A DNA stretch of 8,342 nucleotides from Desulfobacula sp. (GTDB lineage: Bacteria > Desulfobacterota > Desulfobacteria > Desulfobacterales > Desulfobacteraceae), in NCBI RefSeq assembly GCF_021107415.1, contig NZ_JAIOSW010000216.1, positions 1 to 8,342 of the forward strand, written 5' to 3'. The position numbers and the translations under genes are program-made. Positions 1 to 6,392 of the stretch are shown here, piece after piece. The first letter of the stretch is position 1, and the number at the start of each line of letters is the position of its first letter. The notes under the pieces are model-generated. The model searched no databases, was not told where the DNA came from, and worked only from the letters and a program-made list of their open reading frames with translations.

Positions 1-632
1 AGTTCACTTTCAAGAAGGTTTCCCACAACAGCTGAACAGTCAAATATGACAAAAGGCTCATCCTTAAATGAAGAGTTCAAATGAATCACCCTTGCAATCA
101 ATTCTTTTCCCGTACCCGTCTCACCCTGGAGAAGCACGTTGACATGGCTGGTACAGACAAGCCCTATCATTTTAAATATCCTGCGCATCTTTTCACTCCT
201 GCCAATGATCACCCAGGGATTGTCAGATATCTCTTTTCCCGGGTCAAGGGAAGGGGTTTCCCTATCAATTTCAAGGATATTGATGGCCCGGTTTACAGCT
301 TTTTCAATTTTATCCGCATCAAGGGGTTTGTGAATATAATCAAAGGCTCCCCTTTTAATGGCTGCAATCGTAGTCTCCATATCCTGAAAAGCTGTAATCA
401 TGATAATCTTTGATGTTTTTTTTTTCTTAATCATGGTTTGAAGAATATCCAGCCCGTTGAAATCAGGAAGCCTGATATCCATGATCACCACCTGGAATGA
501 TTTTTTTGAAAAAAGCGCAAGGCCTATTGCCCCGGTTTGGGCAGTAAAAACCTGGTGTCCTTTTTCCGTAAGAAACATGTTCAAGGATTCAAGGATGGAA
601 GGTTCGTCATCTATGACCAGTATTCTTGCCAT
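1..632 (-). CDS. Sigma-54-dependent response regulator, NtrC family (partial, C-terminus outside window)
   Basis: A cytoplasmic transcription activator that should be phosphorylated by the kinase encoded just upstream and then drive sigma-54 promoters through ATP hydrolysis. Only the first 210 residues are visible. Residues 1-120 form a receiver domain: the acidic pair D8-D9, phosphoacceptor D52 (in MDIRLPD), T80 of the switch and the K102-P103 pair are all present. After a linker, the AAA+ domain begins near residue 140, with Walker A GETGTGKE at 170-177 and the following segment ending LLESEL, as in NtrC-family proteins. The GAFTGA loop, Walker B and DNA-binding domain lie beyond base 1 and cannot be checked. 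The ATG at 632 shares one base with the stop of the kinase gene (TAATG), which implies translational coupling. A T10 run on the + strand (416-425) encodes four lysines near residue 70. Family assignment is firm; the target genes cannot be told. Confidence 0.95.
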   Translation of the reverse strand, partial: MARILVIDDEPSILESLNMFLTEKGHQVFTAQTGAIGLALFSKKSFQVVIMDIRLPDFNGLDILQTMIKKKKTSKIIMITAFQDMETTIAAIKRGAFDYIHKPLDADKIEKAVNRAINILEIDRETPSLDPGKEISDNPWVIIGRSEKMRRIFKMIGLVCTSHVNVLLQGETGTGKELIARVIHLNSSFKDEPFVIFDCSAVVGNLLESE

Positions 633-1783
633 TAAATATTTCCTATGGGAATCATTATTGAAAATGAAGCCCCTTTGAATCTTCTTTTTTTTGCCCTGAC
701 AAATCCGTTGTGGGCTTCAATAATCCTTTTGACATTGGCAAGTCCCAGGCCAACTCCTTTAGCTTTAGTTGTAAAAAAAGGTTTGAAGATTTCCTCTCTA
801 TTCTTTCCATCAAGGCCCGGACCCTCGTCATCAATCAGAACGGTTGCATATTCATGATTCTGTTTTATTGTTTTTTTGAAGGTCACACTGATTTTTCCAA
901 ACGGATCAGATGACTCAATGGCATTGATAAGTACGTTGATAAATGCCTGGCCCAGTTTTTCTCCATCTGCTGTAATAAGCGGCAATTTATCTTCAAAAGT
1001 TGTCACTACACTAAGATTTTTTTCTTTGAATTTCATTTCAAGAAGTTCAATATAAGAATCTAAAATATGACATATGTTGCAGGAGTTGATATTCAGCTGC
1101 AATGGTTTGGCAAAATCTAAAACCTGGTTCAAGATCTGTTCAAGCCTGATCACCTCAGACACTGAGATATCAACTCTGCGTTTATCATTTCCTGTAATTT
1201 TTTGATTACTGCTTAAAATTTGAAGGTTCATCTTGACTGAGGATAGAGGATTTCGAATCTCATGGGAGAGGGATGCCGTAATCTGACCTATATAGGCCAT
1301 ACGTTCAGATTCCTGAAGTGCAGCCGTTCGTTTTTTAACCTTTTGCTCAAGCTCTCTGTTCTGCTGAATAATTTTTTTATGGTGCATATCCTGAAAATGG
1401 TCACTGAACCGGTGCATGGTATAGGCAAGGCATAGGTTCAGCCGTTCAAAGATTTCGTGAAAGTCTTCTCTGGGTGCATTTGAAATCAGCAGGCCGGTTA
1501 AAATCATGCGATAAAGCTCAAAAGCTCTTTGAACGTCAGACAGTAAAAATCCTGCTTTCAGGCGCATATCGGTTATCTTGTCAATAAAGGTATTGATATC
1601 GCGATAATTTTTGTGTACCAGTACCTGATAGTTTGCATCAACTGCCCGGGTAATGGTCTGCAAAAGTTCTTCTACCGGTCTTGCTGCATATTGCTCACCG
1701 CATTCAGTGTGCAGTTTTTCAACCCATTCGCTTATGATCAGAGGCCTGTATGTATTTAAAAATGTTGAAAATAAAAATGCCAT
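632..1783 (-). CDS. Soluble sensor histidine kinase with RsbRD-like N-terminal domain
   Basis: Partner kinase of the downstream NtrC-type regulator. From ATG 1783 the protein has 383 residues and no membrane segment, so it should sense a cytoplasmic signal. Residues about 5-130 are helical and resemble the N-terminal sensor domain of RsbR-type stressosome proteins (pattern YRPLIISEW, then a YxxRP-like element, then an R-x-K-x-GF turn); this match is by eye. A charged coiled-coil linker (about 132-161) leads to the dimerisation domain, with H box SHEIRNPL and phosphoacceptor H174. The ATPase domain shows the N box (FINVLINAIE, N287), G1 box (DDEGPGL, about 318-324), F box (FKPFFTTK) and G2 box (GVGLGLAN, about 343-350), so it looks active. 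The frame stays open up to 1936, but that start would run into the divergent gene and adds a non-domain-like extension, so I prefer 1783. No Shine-Dalgarno precedes 1783, and a promoter sits directly against it. Confidence 0.92.
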   Translation of the reverse strand: MAFLFSTFLNTYRPLIISEWVEKLHTECGEQYAARPVEELLQTITRAVDANYQVLVHKNYRDINTFIDKITDMRLKAGFLLSDVQRAFELYRMILTGLLISNAPREDFHEIFERLNLCLAYTMHRFSDHFQDMHHKKIIQQNRELEQKVKKRTAALQESERMAYIGQITASLSHEIRNPLSSVKMNLQILSSNQKITGNDKRRVDISVSEVIRLEQILNQVLDFAKPLQLNINSCNICHILDSYIELLEMKFKEKNLSVVTTFEDKLPLITADGEKLGQAFINVLINAIESSDPFGKISVTFKKTIKQNHEYATVLIDDEGPGLDGKNREEIFKPFFTTKAKGVGLGLANVKRIIEAHNGFVRAKKRRFKGASFSIMIPIGNI

Positions 1784-1789
1784 GAAATT

Positions 1790-1818
1790 GCTATAGCCAA
1801 CTTTAAAGATTGTGTCAA
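1790..1818 (-). promoter_or_regulatory. Sigma-70-like promoter abutting the kinase start codon
   Basis: On the minus strand, a perfect -35 TTGACA (1813-1818) is followed by a 17-bp spacer and a -10 TATAGC (1790-1795). Counting from the hexamer, the expected transcription start falls at or next to 1783, the A of the proposed ATG. If real, the message would be leaderless. The hexamers and spacing are seen directly; promoter use is inferred. Confidence 0.5.
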
Positions 1819-1828
1819 ATTTTTTGAT

Positions 1829-1857
1829 TTGATAGTAATGTTTTAATAAGTTAATAA
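1829..1857 (+). promoter_or_regulatory. Weak candidate promoter for the crotonase gene
   Basis: TTGATA (1829-1834), a 17-bp spacer and TAATAA (1852-1857) lie about 60 bp before the crotonase ATG. The -35 is good but the -10 matches the consensus in only about half its positions, and the region is AT-rich, so chance is a fair alternative. It would be partly back-to-back with the kinase promoter in this 133-bp divergent gap. Confidence 0.22.
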
Positions 1858-1916
1858 ATGGGGATGGCAAGGTAAACCCGATAGATAAAATTCCTGAAAT
1901 TTTTCGGAGAACATAA

Positions 1917-2675
1917 ATGGATAAAATTATATTCAAACAAGAAGGAAAAATAGGCTATCTTACGTTGAACAGGCCGGATAAATATAATGCCTTTGATAAA
2001 GAAATGCTGGGTGAATTTGAAGAATTCATCAAAGCGCGGATGTACGATAACAGTGTTTCAGTCCTTATTTTTGACGGGGGGGATGCTAAAGGCTTTTGTG
2101 CAGGACTTGACATGCAGACACTGGGTCCTGAAATTTTTGCTATGCAACCTGCTGATGCTTATAATGCACAGGTAAGGTTATCAAGAATGATGTTAGGGTT
2201 AAGAAAAATTCCACAGCCTGTTATTTGCTGTGTCCATGGGGCTGCTGCCGGAATTGGTTTTTCCCTTGCTATGGCTTCGGATATCCGTATTATGGCTGAA
2301 AATGCAAAATTCAGCGCGGCTTACATAAACATTGGACTAGGCGGTGCTGATATGGCCTCCTCTTATTTTCTTCCCCGGCTTATTGGGTCTGGGCGAGCCA
2401 ATGAATTTCTTTTAACCGGAAACTGGCTTACTGCAAAAGAGGCGATGAATCTGGGATTTGCCAGCAGGATAGTTCCAAAAGAAAAAATAATTGAAACCGC
2501 AACTGAACTTGCAAAGGTTATGGCAAGTAAAAATCCTCTGGGACTTAGAATGACCAAAGAAGCTATTAATATTAATATTGATGTGGGCTCACTTGAAGCA
2601 TGTCTTCAAATGGAAGACAGGAACCAGATGATGCTGGCCTTTGGCATGCATGTGAACCAAGAAAAAAAAGAATAA
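1917..2675 (+). CDS. Enoyl-CoA hydratase/isomerase (crotonase) family protein
   Basis: A 252-residue single-domain crotonase, normal length for the family, which acts on acyl-CoA thioesters in the cytoplasm. The ATG at 1917 follows a GGAG element at 1906-1909 with a suitable spacer. The two oxyanion-hole segments are clear: FCAGLD (60-65) and HGAAAGIGF (107-115). The segment after KFSAAYINIG is unusual for a hydratase: where the first catalytic Glu of rat mitochondrial enoyl-CoA hydratase (Glu144) should fall there is Tyr136, while Asp145 in the GGADM stretch lies close to the second acid position. Some crotonase subgroups with a GxDxG-type element, and dienoyl-CoA isomerases, carry an Asp here. 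The true reaction may therefore be isomerisation or something else rather than plain hydration. It stands alone, divergent from the kinase operon and convergent with the Usp gene, so context does not give its substrate. Family sure; reaction unknown. Confidence 0.93.
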   Translation: MDKIIFKQEGKIGYLTLNRPDKYNAFDKEMLGEFEEFIKARMYDNSVSVLIFDGGDAKGFCAGLDMQTLGPEIFAMQPADAYNAQVRLSRMMLGLRKIPQPVICCVHGAAAGIGFSLAMASDIRIMAENAKFSAAYINIGLGGADMASSYFLPRLIGSGRANEFLLTGNWLTAKEAMNLGFASRIVPKEKIIETATELAKVMASKNPLGLRMTKEAININIDVGSLEACLQMEDRNQMMLAFGMHVNQEKKE

Positions 2676-2678
2676 TTT

Positions 2679-3662
2679 TCAGGAGATCTGCCGAACTACG
2701 AGAACAGAACATGAGGCCTGACTAATGACACGATCAGTTGTAGAACCAACCAGAAACTGTTCCAAAAGGCTGTAGCCGTGAACCCCAAGCACGATCATAT
2801 CCACTTGATTTTGCTCGGCAAAGTTAATCAGTTCCTTGTAGGGTTGACCTTCAAGCTGGATGATAACGGGTGTGCACCAGTTTCGGCTCTCTTCAGGAAC
2901 CATAGAAGAAAGCTGTTCCTCAAGGCGGCTTGATAGATTGCTTTTTTCTTTCAAATCCTCATTTGTTGCGTTCTTCTGCAGATCCAGATATTCAGACCGG
3001 GCCCATTTGGTGTAGTCACCTCCCTGTATTTCCATATAGTCTGAGGCTGATAATCTGGTATGTTCCGCTGGCCTGATAACATGGGCAAGATAAAGCTGTG
3101 TCTGAAATTCCTGGGCCAGGCTCAGGGCATAGTTAAAAGCAAGTTTGGAATCCGGGGAAAAATCACATCCCACAAGAATTCGCTTCAGTTTTATTTTTTC
3201 TTCAACCGGAGAAGCCAAATGATTTTCCCGTGCATGCAGAACCAGAAGCGGGCATGTAAGAATTTTTATCAGCCTGTCTGTGACAGACCCGATCAAAAAT
3301 CGTTTTATGCCTGATCCTCCGTGGGTGGCGGCAATGACCATATCAACATTGTTTTTACAGGCAGTTTCATTGATCTCATCTGCCGCATGCCCTGATAAGA
3401 CGATGATTTCACATTCAATATCAAACTCTTCCGCCATTTTTTCAAGTCTATCCTTGGCATGCCGGATGCGCTCACTCTCCATGTCAGTGTAAGTAAAATA
3501 GGAGTGTCCAAGACTTGAAACCATCACTGCTTCCGATACGATATGGCATAGACACAGTGTTGATCCAAACTCTGAGGCCAGTGATTTGCCATGGGAGAGG
3601 ATAATATTTGTAAAATCTGAAAAATCAATTGCACACATTATTTTTTTGGGTTTCATTCTCAT
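2679..3662 (-). CDS. Tandem universal stress protein (two UspA domains)
   Basis: A cytoplasmic stress protein of 327 residues made of two fused UspA folds (about 5-143 and 159-325), the length expected of tandem Usp proteins. Each half starts with a basic-hydrophobic strand ending in Asp (IMCAIDFS and ILVGCDFS). The nucleotide-binding pattern G-x2-G-x9-G-S is complete in the second half (G293, G296, G306-S307). In the first half the first Gly is replaced by Ala112, with G115 and G125-S126 kept. ATP binding is thus most likely in the second domain and possible in the first. A long charged insert (about 200-260) separates early and late parts of domain 2. ATG 3662 is chosen over ATG 3656 because AAGGAGAG sits 7 bases before it. 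A promoter lies about 150 bp upstream. Its stop is 3 bp from that of the convergent crotonase gene. Role in a particular stress cannot be read from the sequence. Confidence 0.95.
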   Translation of the reverse strand: MRMKPKKIMCAIDFSDFTNIILSHGKSLASEFGSTLCLCHIVSEAVMVSSLGHSYFTYTDMESERIRHAKDRLEKMAEEFDIECEIIVLSGHAADEINETACKNNVDMVIAATHGGSGIKRFLIGSVTDRLIKILTCPLLVLHARENHLASPVEEKIKLKRILVGCDFSPDSKLAFNYALSLAQEFQTQLYLAHVIRPAEHTRLSASDYMEIQGGDYTKWARSEYLDLQKNATNEDLKEKSNLSSRLEEQLSSMVPEESRNWCTPVIIQLEGQPYKELINFAEQNQVDMIVLGVHGYSLLEQFLVGSTTDRVISQASCSVLVVRQIS

Positions 3663-3667
3663 AATTT

Positions 3668-3675
3668 CTCTCCTT
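3668..3675 (-). promoter_or_regulatory. Ribosome binding site of the Usp gene
   Basis: AAGGAGAG on the minus strand; its AGGAG core ends 7 bases before ATG 3662. This spacing favours the first of two close ATG codons (3662 rather than 3656). Confidence 0.75.
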
Positions 3676-3812
3676 TTTTTTAAAATTATTGCCTGGTTAG
3701 AAAAATAAGGCCTGCGCTTTTCGTATATGGTTTATCCTGATACAGGGGAGGCTGAAGAACAAGAAATCTGTATGGTCGAAAAGGAATACTAACATCACGT
3801 CAGTGAGGTTAT

Positions 3813-3842
3813 ATTATAATATTTTTACACAATGGGCGTCAA
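3813..3842 (-). promoter_or_regulatory. Sigma-70-like promoter of the Usp gene
   Basis: On the minus strand, -35 TTGACG (3837-3842), an 18-bp spacer and a perfect -10 TATAAT (3813-3818). The predicted start near 3806 gives a leader of about 144 bases before ATG 3662. This is one of the two best promoter matches in the window. It fits housekeeping sigma-factor control; no sigma-54 element was seen here. Confidence 0.6.
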
Positions 3843-3971
3843 GTGCATTGTAGAGATATTATTTTCAGGTGTACGTCAGGATATCAAAGGATACAAATGA
3901 AAAGTTTTAAAAGATAGAAAAATATTGTAAGGATAGGCTCTAAATGTGTTCAGTTAAATCAAAGAGGGAAT

Positions 3972-4475
3972 ATGAAAAAAAAAGGGAAAGCAAAACAAAG
4001 GATACTACAAGCCTCTTTTGGTATCGGTCTTATACTTTTTGTCGTGTTGATAGAACTTGTGGCCGTGCATCCATCAGGTATTTATTCCTATACTCAGCAG
4101 GGGTATAAAGAATTTAAAATCGGTCTTTCTAAAGAAAAGGTGTTAAAAAAGATCAATAAACGAAAAACCATTAGAACAATCAGAGTGTGTGATCCGGATA
4201 GAGTGTTCGAATTGAAATCAAGAAGGCTCTTTGAGATGGAAGTGAATCTGGCATCATCTGATTATTGGCTCTGCCCTGACAGAACCGGAAAGAATTTTCT
4301 ATTTTTATTTAGAGATGAAATTCTTGAAAGGATATTGCTTCAAAGATTGCGTTTCGGGAAAAAAAAAGAGGGCTCCATTCTTTTTTCTCAATGCAACCCT
4401 GAAATTATAAATGATGTTGAGAAATATCTGACTACCATAGAAAAGTTAAAAGTATTTTATGATACGGATTCTTAA
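3972..4475 (+). CDS. Hypothetical membrane-anchored protein
   Basis: I do not recognise this 167-residue protein. A lysine-rich N-terminus (first 10 residues) and a hydrophobic segment (about 11-32) predict either a signal anchor or an uncleaved membrane helix with the rest outside the inner membrane. No lipobox cysteine follows the helix. The exported part starts with a tyrosine-rich patch (38-45) and an FKIGLSKEKVLKKI segment that recalls the short 'G-x-s-x-x-x-V' helix opening of SmpA/BamE-like folds, a weak resemblance only. It is very basic (many Lys/Arg) and has three cysteines (C73, C101, C141), an odd number. AGAGGG (3963-3968) serves as ribosome binding site with a rather short spacer. 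Two A9 tracts, each beside a GGG, lie in the frame (3975-3983 and 4359-4367). It is followed by gpsA 177 bp downstream with a separate candidate promoter, so an operon is uncertain. Confidence 0.8.
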   Translation: MKKKGKAKQRILQASFGIGLILFVVLIELVAVHPSGIYSYTQQGYKEFKIGLSKEKVLKKINKRKTIRTIRVCDPDRVFELKSRRLFEMEVNLASSDYWLCPDRTGKNFLFLFRDEILERILLQRLRFGKKKEGSILFSQCNPEIINDVEKYLTTIEKLKVFYDTDS

Positions 4476-4547
4476 TGAGCTTTGATTCTATAAATTAGTA
4501 TCAAGACAAATCAGGATTGTAAATAAAATTCAATTACCAGAATAAAG

Positions 4548-4576
4548 TTGATCCCGGTATTGATCTGGTGTATGAA
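4548..4576 (+). promoter_or_regulatory. Candidate promoter for gpsA
   Basis: TTGATC (4548-4553), a 17-bp spacer and TATGAA (4571-4576), about 76 bp before the gpsA ATG. Both hexamers are moderate matches. A perfect TATAAT (4599-4604) also lies in the gap but lacks a -35 at the right distance. Confidence 0.35.
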
Positions 4577-4610
4577 TATCACTCATTCTCAATTAAAATA
4601 TAATGTCATA

Positions 4611-4624
4611 AATATCAGGATATT
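4611..4624. repeat. Short inverted repeat before gpsA
   Basis: AATATC and GATATT arms of 6 bp around a 2-base centre (AG) form a near-continuous palindrome. A second perfect palindrome, CAGATCTG, follows at 4627-4634. They sit between the candidate promoter and the gpsA start, a place where an operator could act. Both are short enough to arise by chance in AT-rich DNA. Confidence 0.3.
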
Positions 4625-4652
4625 GTCAGATCTGAAAGGGAAATTTTAACGC

Positions 4653-5696
4653 ATGAGCAGGATGATTGATATAGCAAAAACTCGGATAGGGGTTGTTGGT
4701 GGAGGAGCCTGGGGAACCGCCCTTGCCAAATTGCTTGCAGATAAAGGATTTGTTCTGGATCTCTGGGTGTTTGAAAAGGAAGTAAAAGAACAGATTGAAA
4801 AGGAGAGAGAAAATAAGGTTTTTCTTCCCAATATAAAACTGCCGGATAATATTATTCCATCCAATGACCTTGAAATTGTTGTAAAAGAAAAAGATCTTGT
4901 GCTTGTTGTCGTTCCGTCCCACTGTATGCGCGATGTGGCAGGTCGGATGAAAAATTTCATCAGTCCGGAGACAATCGTTGTGACAGCATCTAAGGGGATT
5001 GAAAATAAGACGCACCTGACCATGACCCAGATTCTTGCAGAAAAAATTGATTTTATTCCCAAAGAAAATTTTGTTGTACTCTCGGGTCCAAGTTTTGCCA
5101 AGGAAGTTGCTAATAAAGTTCCAACAGTTGTTGCAGCCGCATCCACCAGCCGGGAGGTATCCGAGTATGTCCAAGAAATATTTTCCTGCTTTACATTCAG
5201 GGTCTATGTCAACGATGATCCCATCGGAACTCAGATTGGCGGTGCCATGAAAAATGTATTGGCCATTGCTGCCGGTATTTGTGATGGTATGAAAATGGGT
5301 CTTAATCCAAGGGCAGCACTGATTACACGTGGTCTTACCGAGATGAACCGGCTGGGAACAAAGCTGGGTGCCGATCCTCTGACCCTGGCGGGGCTTGCAG
5401 GTGTTGGAGACCTGTTATTGACCTGTACGGGTGACTTAAGCCGTAATTATACCGTGGGTAAGCAGATCGGGGAAGGTAAAAAGCCGGATGAGATCATTTC
5501 CGAGATGAGAATGGTGGCTGAAGGGGTTAAAACAACAAGATCCGTATATAACCTGTCGAAAAAATTAGGTGTTGATCTTCCCATTTGCAATGAAGTCTAT
5601 TCAGTCCTTTTTGAAGGACTTTCTGTTGAGGAAACGGTTGAGCACCTGATGAATCGCTCCTTAAAACATGAACTGGATGGAGTTCTGAATAGTTGA
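4653..5696 (+). CDS. gpsA: NAD(P)H-dependent glycerol-3-phosphate dehydrogenase
   Basis: Reduces dihydroxyacetone phosphate to sn-glycerol-3-phosphate, the backbone for phospholipid synthesis, in the cytoplasm. At 347 residues it is close to the family's usual 330-340. The Rossmann nucleotide-binding loop GGGAWGTALA is at 16-25, the VVPSH turn at 86-90, TASKG at 111-115 and SGPSFAKEV at 144-152. The catalytic lysine is K200 within GGAMKNVLAIAAG. The C-terminal helical domain carries LITRGLTEM (223-231) and the phosphate/NAD region GLAGVGDLLLTCTGDLSRNY (247-266). All key residues are intact. The start at 4653 gives about ten residues before the first strand; AAAGGG at 4635-4640 is a distant ribosome site (12 bases), and ATG 4662 is an alternative start. 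It converges with the GAF gene across an inverted repeat. Confidence 0.97.
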   Translation: MSRMIDIAKTRIGVVGGGAWGTALAKLLADKGFVLDLWVFEKEVKEQIEKERENKVFLPNIKLPDNIIPSNDLEIVVKEKDLVLVVVPSHCMRDVAGRMKNFISPETIVVTASKGIENKTHLTMTQILAEKIDFIPKENFVVLSGPSFAKEVANKVPTVVAAASTSREVSEYVQEIFSCFTFRVYVNDDPIGTQIGGAMKNVLAIAAGICDGMKMGLNPRAALITRGLTEMNRLGTKLGADPLTLAGLAGVGDLLLTCTGDLSRNYTVGKQIGEGKKPDEIISEMRMVAEGVKTTRSVYNLSKKLGVDLPICNEVYSVLFEGLSVEETVEHLMNRSLKHELDGVLNS

Positions 5697-5701
5697 CAGA
5701 T

Positions 5702-5740
5702 TTTCAGGCAGCTTAAGAGTCATTCCAAAGCTGCCTGAAA
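5702..5740. terminator. Perfect 13-bp hairpin between convergent genes; possible terminator without U-tract
   Basis: TTTCAGGCAGCTT (5702-5714) is repeated exactly inverted as AAGCTGCCTGAAA (5728-5740) around a 13-base loop. It begins 6 bases after the gpsA stop and ends 25 bases from the stop of the convergent GAF gene, so it can serve both transcripts. Neither strand has a run of T after the stem, so it is not a classic intrinsic terminator. It may instead stabilise 3' ends or halt transcription together with another factor. Confidence 0.6.
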
Positions 5741-5765
5741 GGATGATCAACTGATTACATTCTTA

Positions 5766-6380
5766 CTAATCGTGGATTGATTTGTCCACACTTTGAGGAA
5801 CCCCTTCATAGGGCGTCCATTTTTTTGAACTATAGCTATCTTTTCCTCTCATGTTTTTAAGAATTTCAATGCTGGTTTTATAGCCTTTGTACATCCTGCA
5901 CATATCCATAGCCATGCCGCATATCAATGCAATGGCCTGGGCAAGGGTGATATCGTTAAATGAAAATTCCCAGGGATTTTTAGTATAGACACGAAGCGCA
6001 CCGATAATTTTATTATGGCTGATAATGGGGACGCCTAACAAAGAAGAGATGCCTTCTTTGCTGGCTTCCTGGGGATATTCGATTCTCGGATCATCCGTCA
6101 CATCATAAATGGCAATGGGGATTGCGTCTTTTGCTTCCTTGATGGTCTGCATGAAATGGATCGGCCCCTTGTTCAGGTATTCAGTGCTCAAACCGGATGA
6201 TGCAACAAGACCCAGTTCACGGGTTTCCCTGTCAACTAAAAATACCGAGCAGCCTTTGGCCGTGAATGCTGTTTTAACACTCTCCGCCGTGATCAGGGCA
6301 ACTTCTTCCGGGTCTCTGCACTGAGAAATGGCAGTTGTTAACCGGATAATCGTGTCATAATAGATGGTATGATTTTCCAT
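5766..6380 (-). CDS. Single GAF-domain protein
   Basis: A 204-residue soluble protein consisting almost wholly of one GAF domain (about residues 8-160), a fold that binds small ligands such as cyclic nucleotides, haem or other cofactors. Family-like features are the CSVFLVDRETRELGLVASSGL strand region (44-64), the YDVTDDPRI turn (92-100) and GISSLLGVPI (110-119) leading into the last strands. No kinase, diguanylate cyclase, phosphodiesterase or DNA-binding output domain follows; the C-terminal 45 residues are a short helix and a charged tail. Cysteines at 21, 44, 154 and 161 do not form a known cluster motif. The ligand cannot be predicted. ATG 6380 is preferred over the upstream ATG 6416 because AAGGAGG ends 5 bases before it and the GAF helix starts soon after. 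It probably forms its own unit between convergent gpsA and the waaA end, 212 bp upstream. Confidence 0.9.
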   Translation of the reverse strand: MENHTIYYDTIIRLTTAISQCRDPEEVALITAESVKTAFTAKGCSVFLVDRETRELGLVASSGLSTEYLNKGPIHFMQTIKEAKDAIPIAIYDVTDDPRIEYPQEASKEGISSLLGVPIISHNKIIGALRVYTKNPWEFSFNDITLAQAIALICGMAMDMCRMYKGYKTSIEILKNMRGKDSYSSKKWTPYEGVPQSVDKSIHD

Positions 6381-6385
6381 GAATG

Positions 6386-6392
6386 CCTCCTT
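6386..6392 (-). promoter_or_regulatory. Strong ribosome binding site of the GAF gene
   Basis: AAGGAGG on the minus strand, 5 bases before ATG 6380. It is the best Shine-Dalgarno sequence in the window and settles the start against the longer frame from 6416. A TATAAT on the same strand at 6402-6407 lies too near and has no -35 partner. Confidence 0.8.

Larger units (their letters stand above)
3663..3971. other. 309-bp non-coding gap between divergent genes
   Basis: No convincing coding frame, tRNA or repeat array is visible. The stretch holds the Usp promoter (3813-3842, minus), what would be its roughly 140-base leader (3663-3806), and upstream DNA for the rightward gene at 3972. A 12-bp AT palindrome, ATATTATAATAT (3811-3822), includes the Usp -10 and creates a TATAAT on the + strand too, but there is no acceptable + strand -35 at the right distance. 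I could not identify a good promoter for the rightward gene. Confidence 0.6.

Noticed and set aside
1784..1936. Longer kinase start at 1936 (51 extra residues)
   Set aside because: It would overlap the start of the divergent crotonase gene, lacks a ribosome site and adds sequence with no domain character; the promoter at 1790-1818 also lies inside it.
3811..3822. ATATTATAATAT palindrome as a dedicated operator
   Set aside because: It is pure A/T and explained by the -10 element of the Usp promoter in AT-rich DNA.
4626..5174. Long minus-strand frames of 166 and 182 codons opposite gpsA
   Set aside because: They are shadows of the gpsA coding sequence, which has all family motifs; the translated products have no family features.
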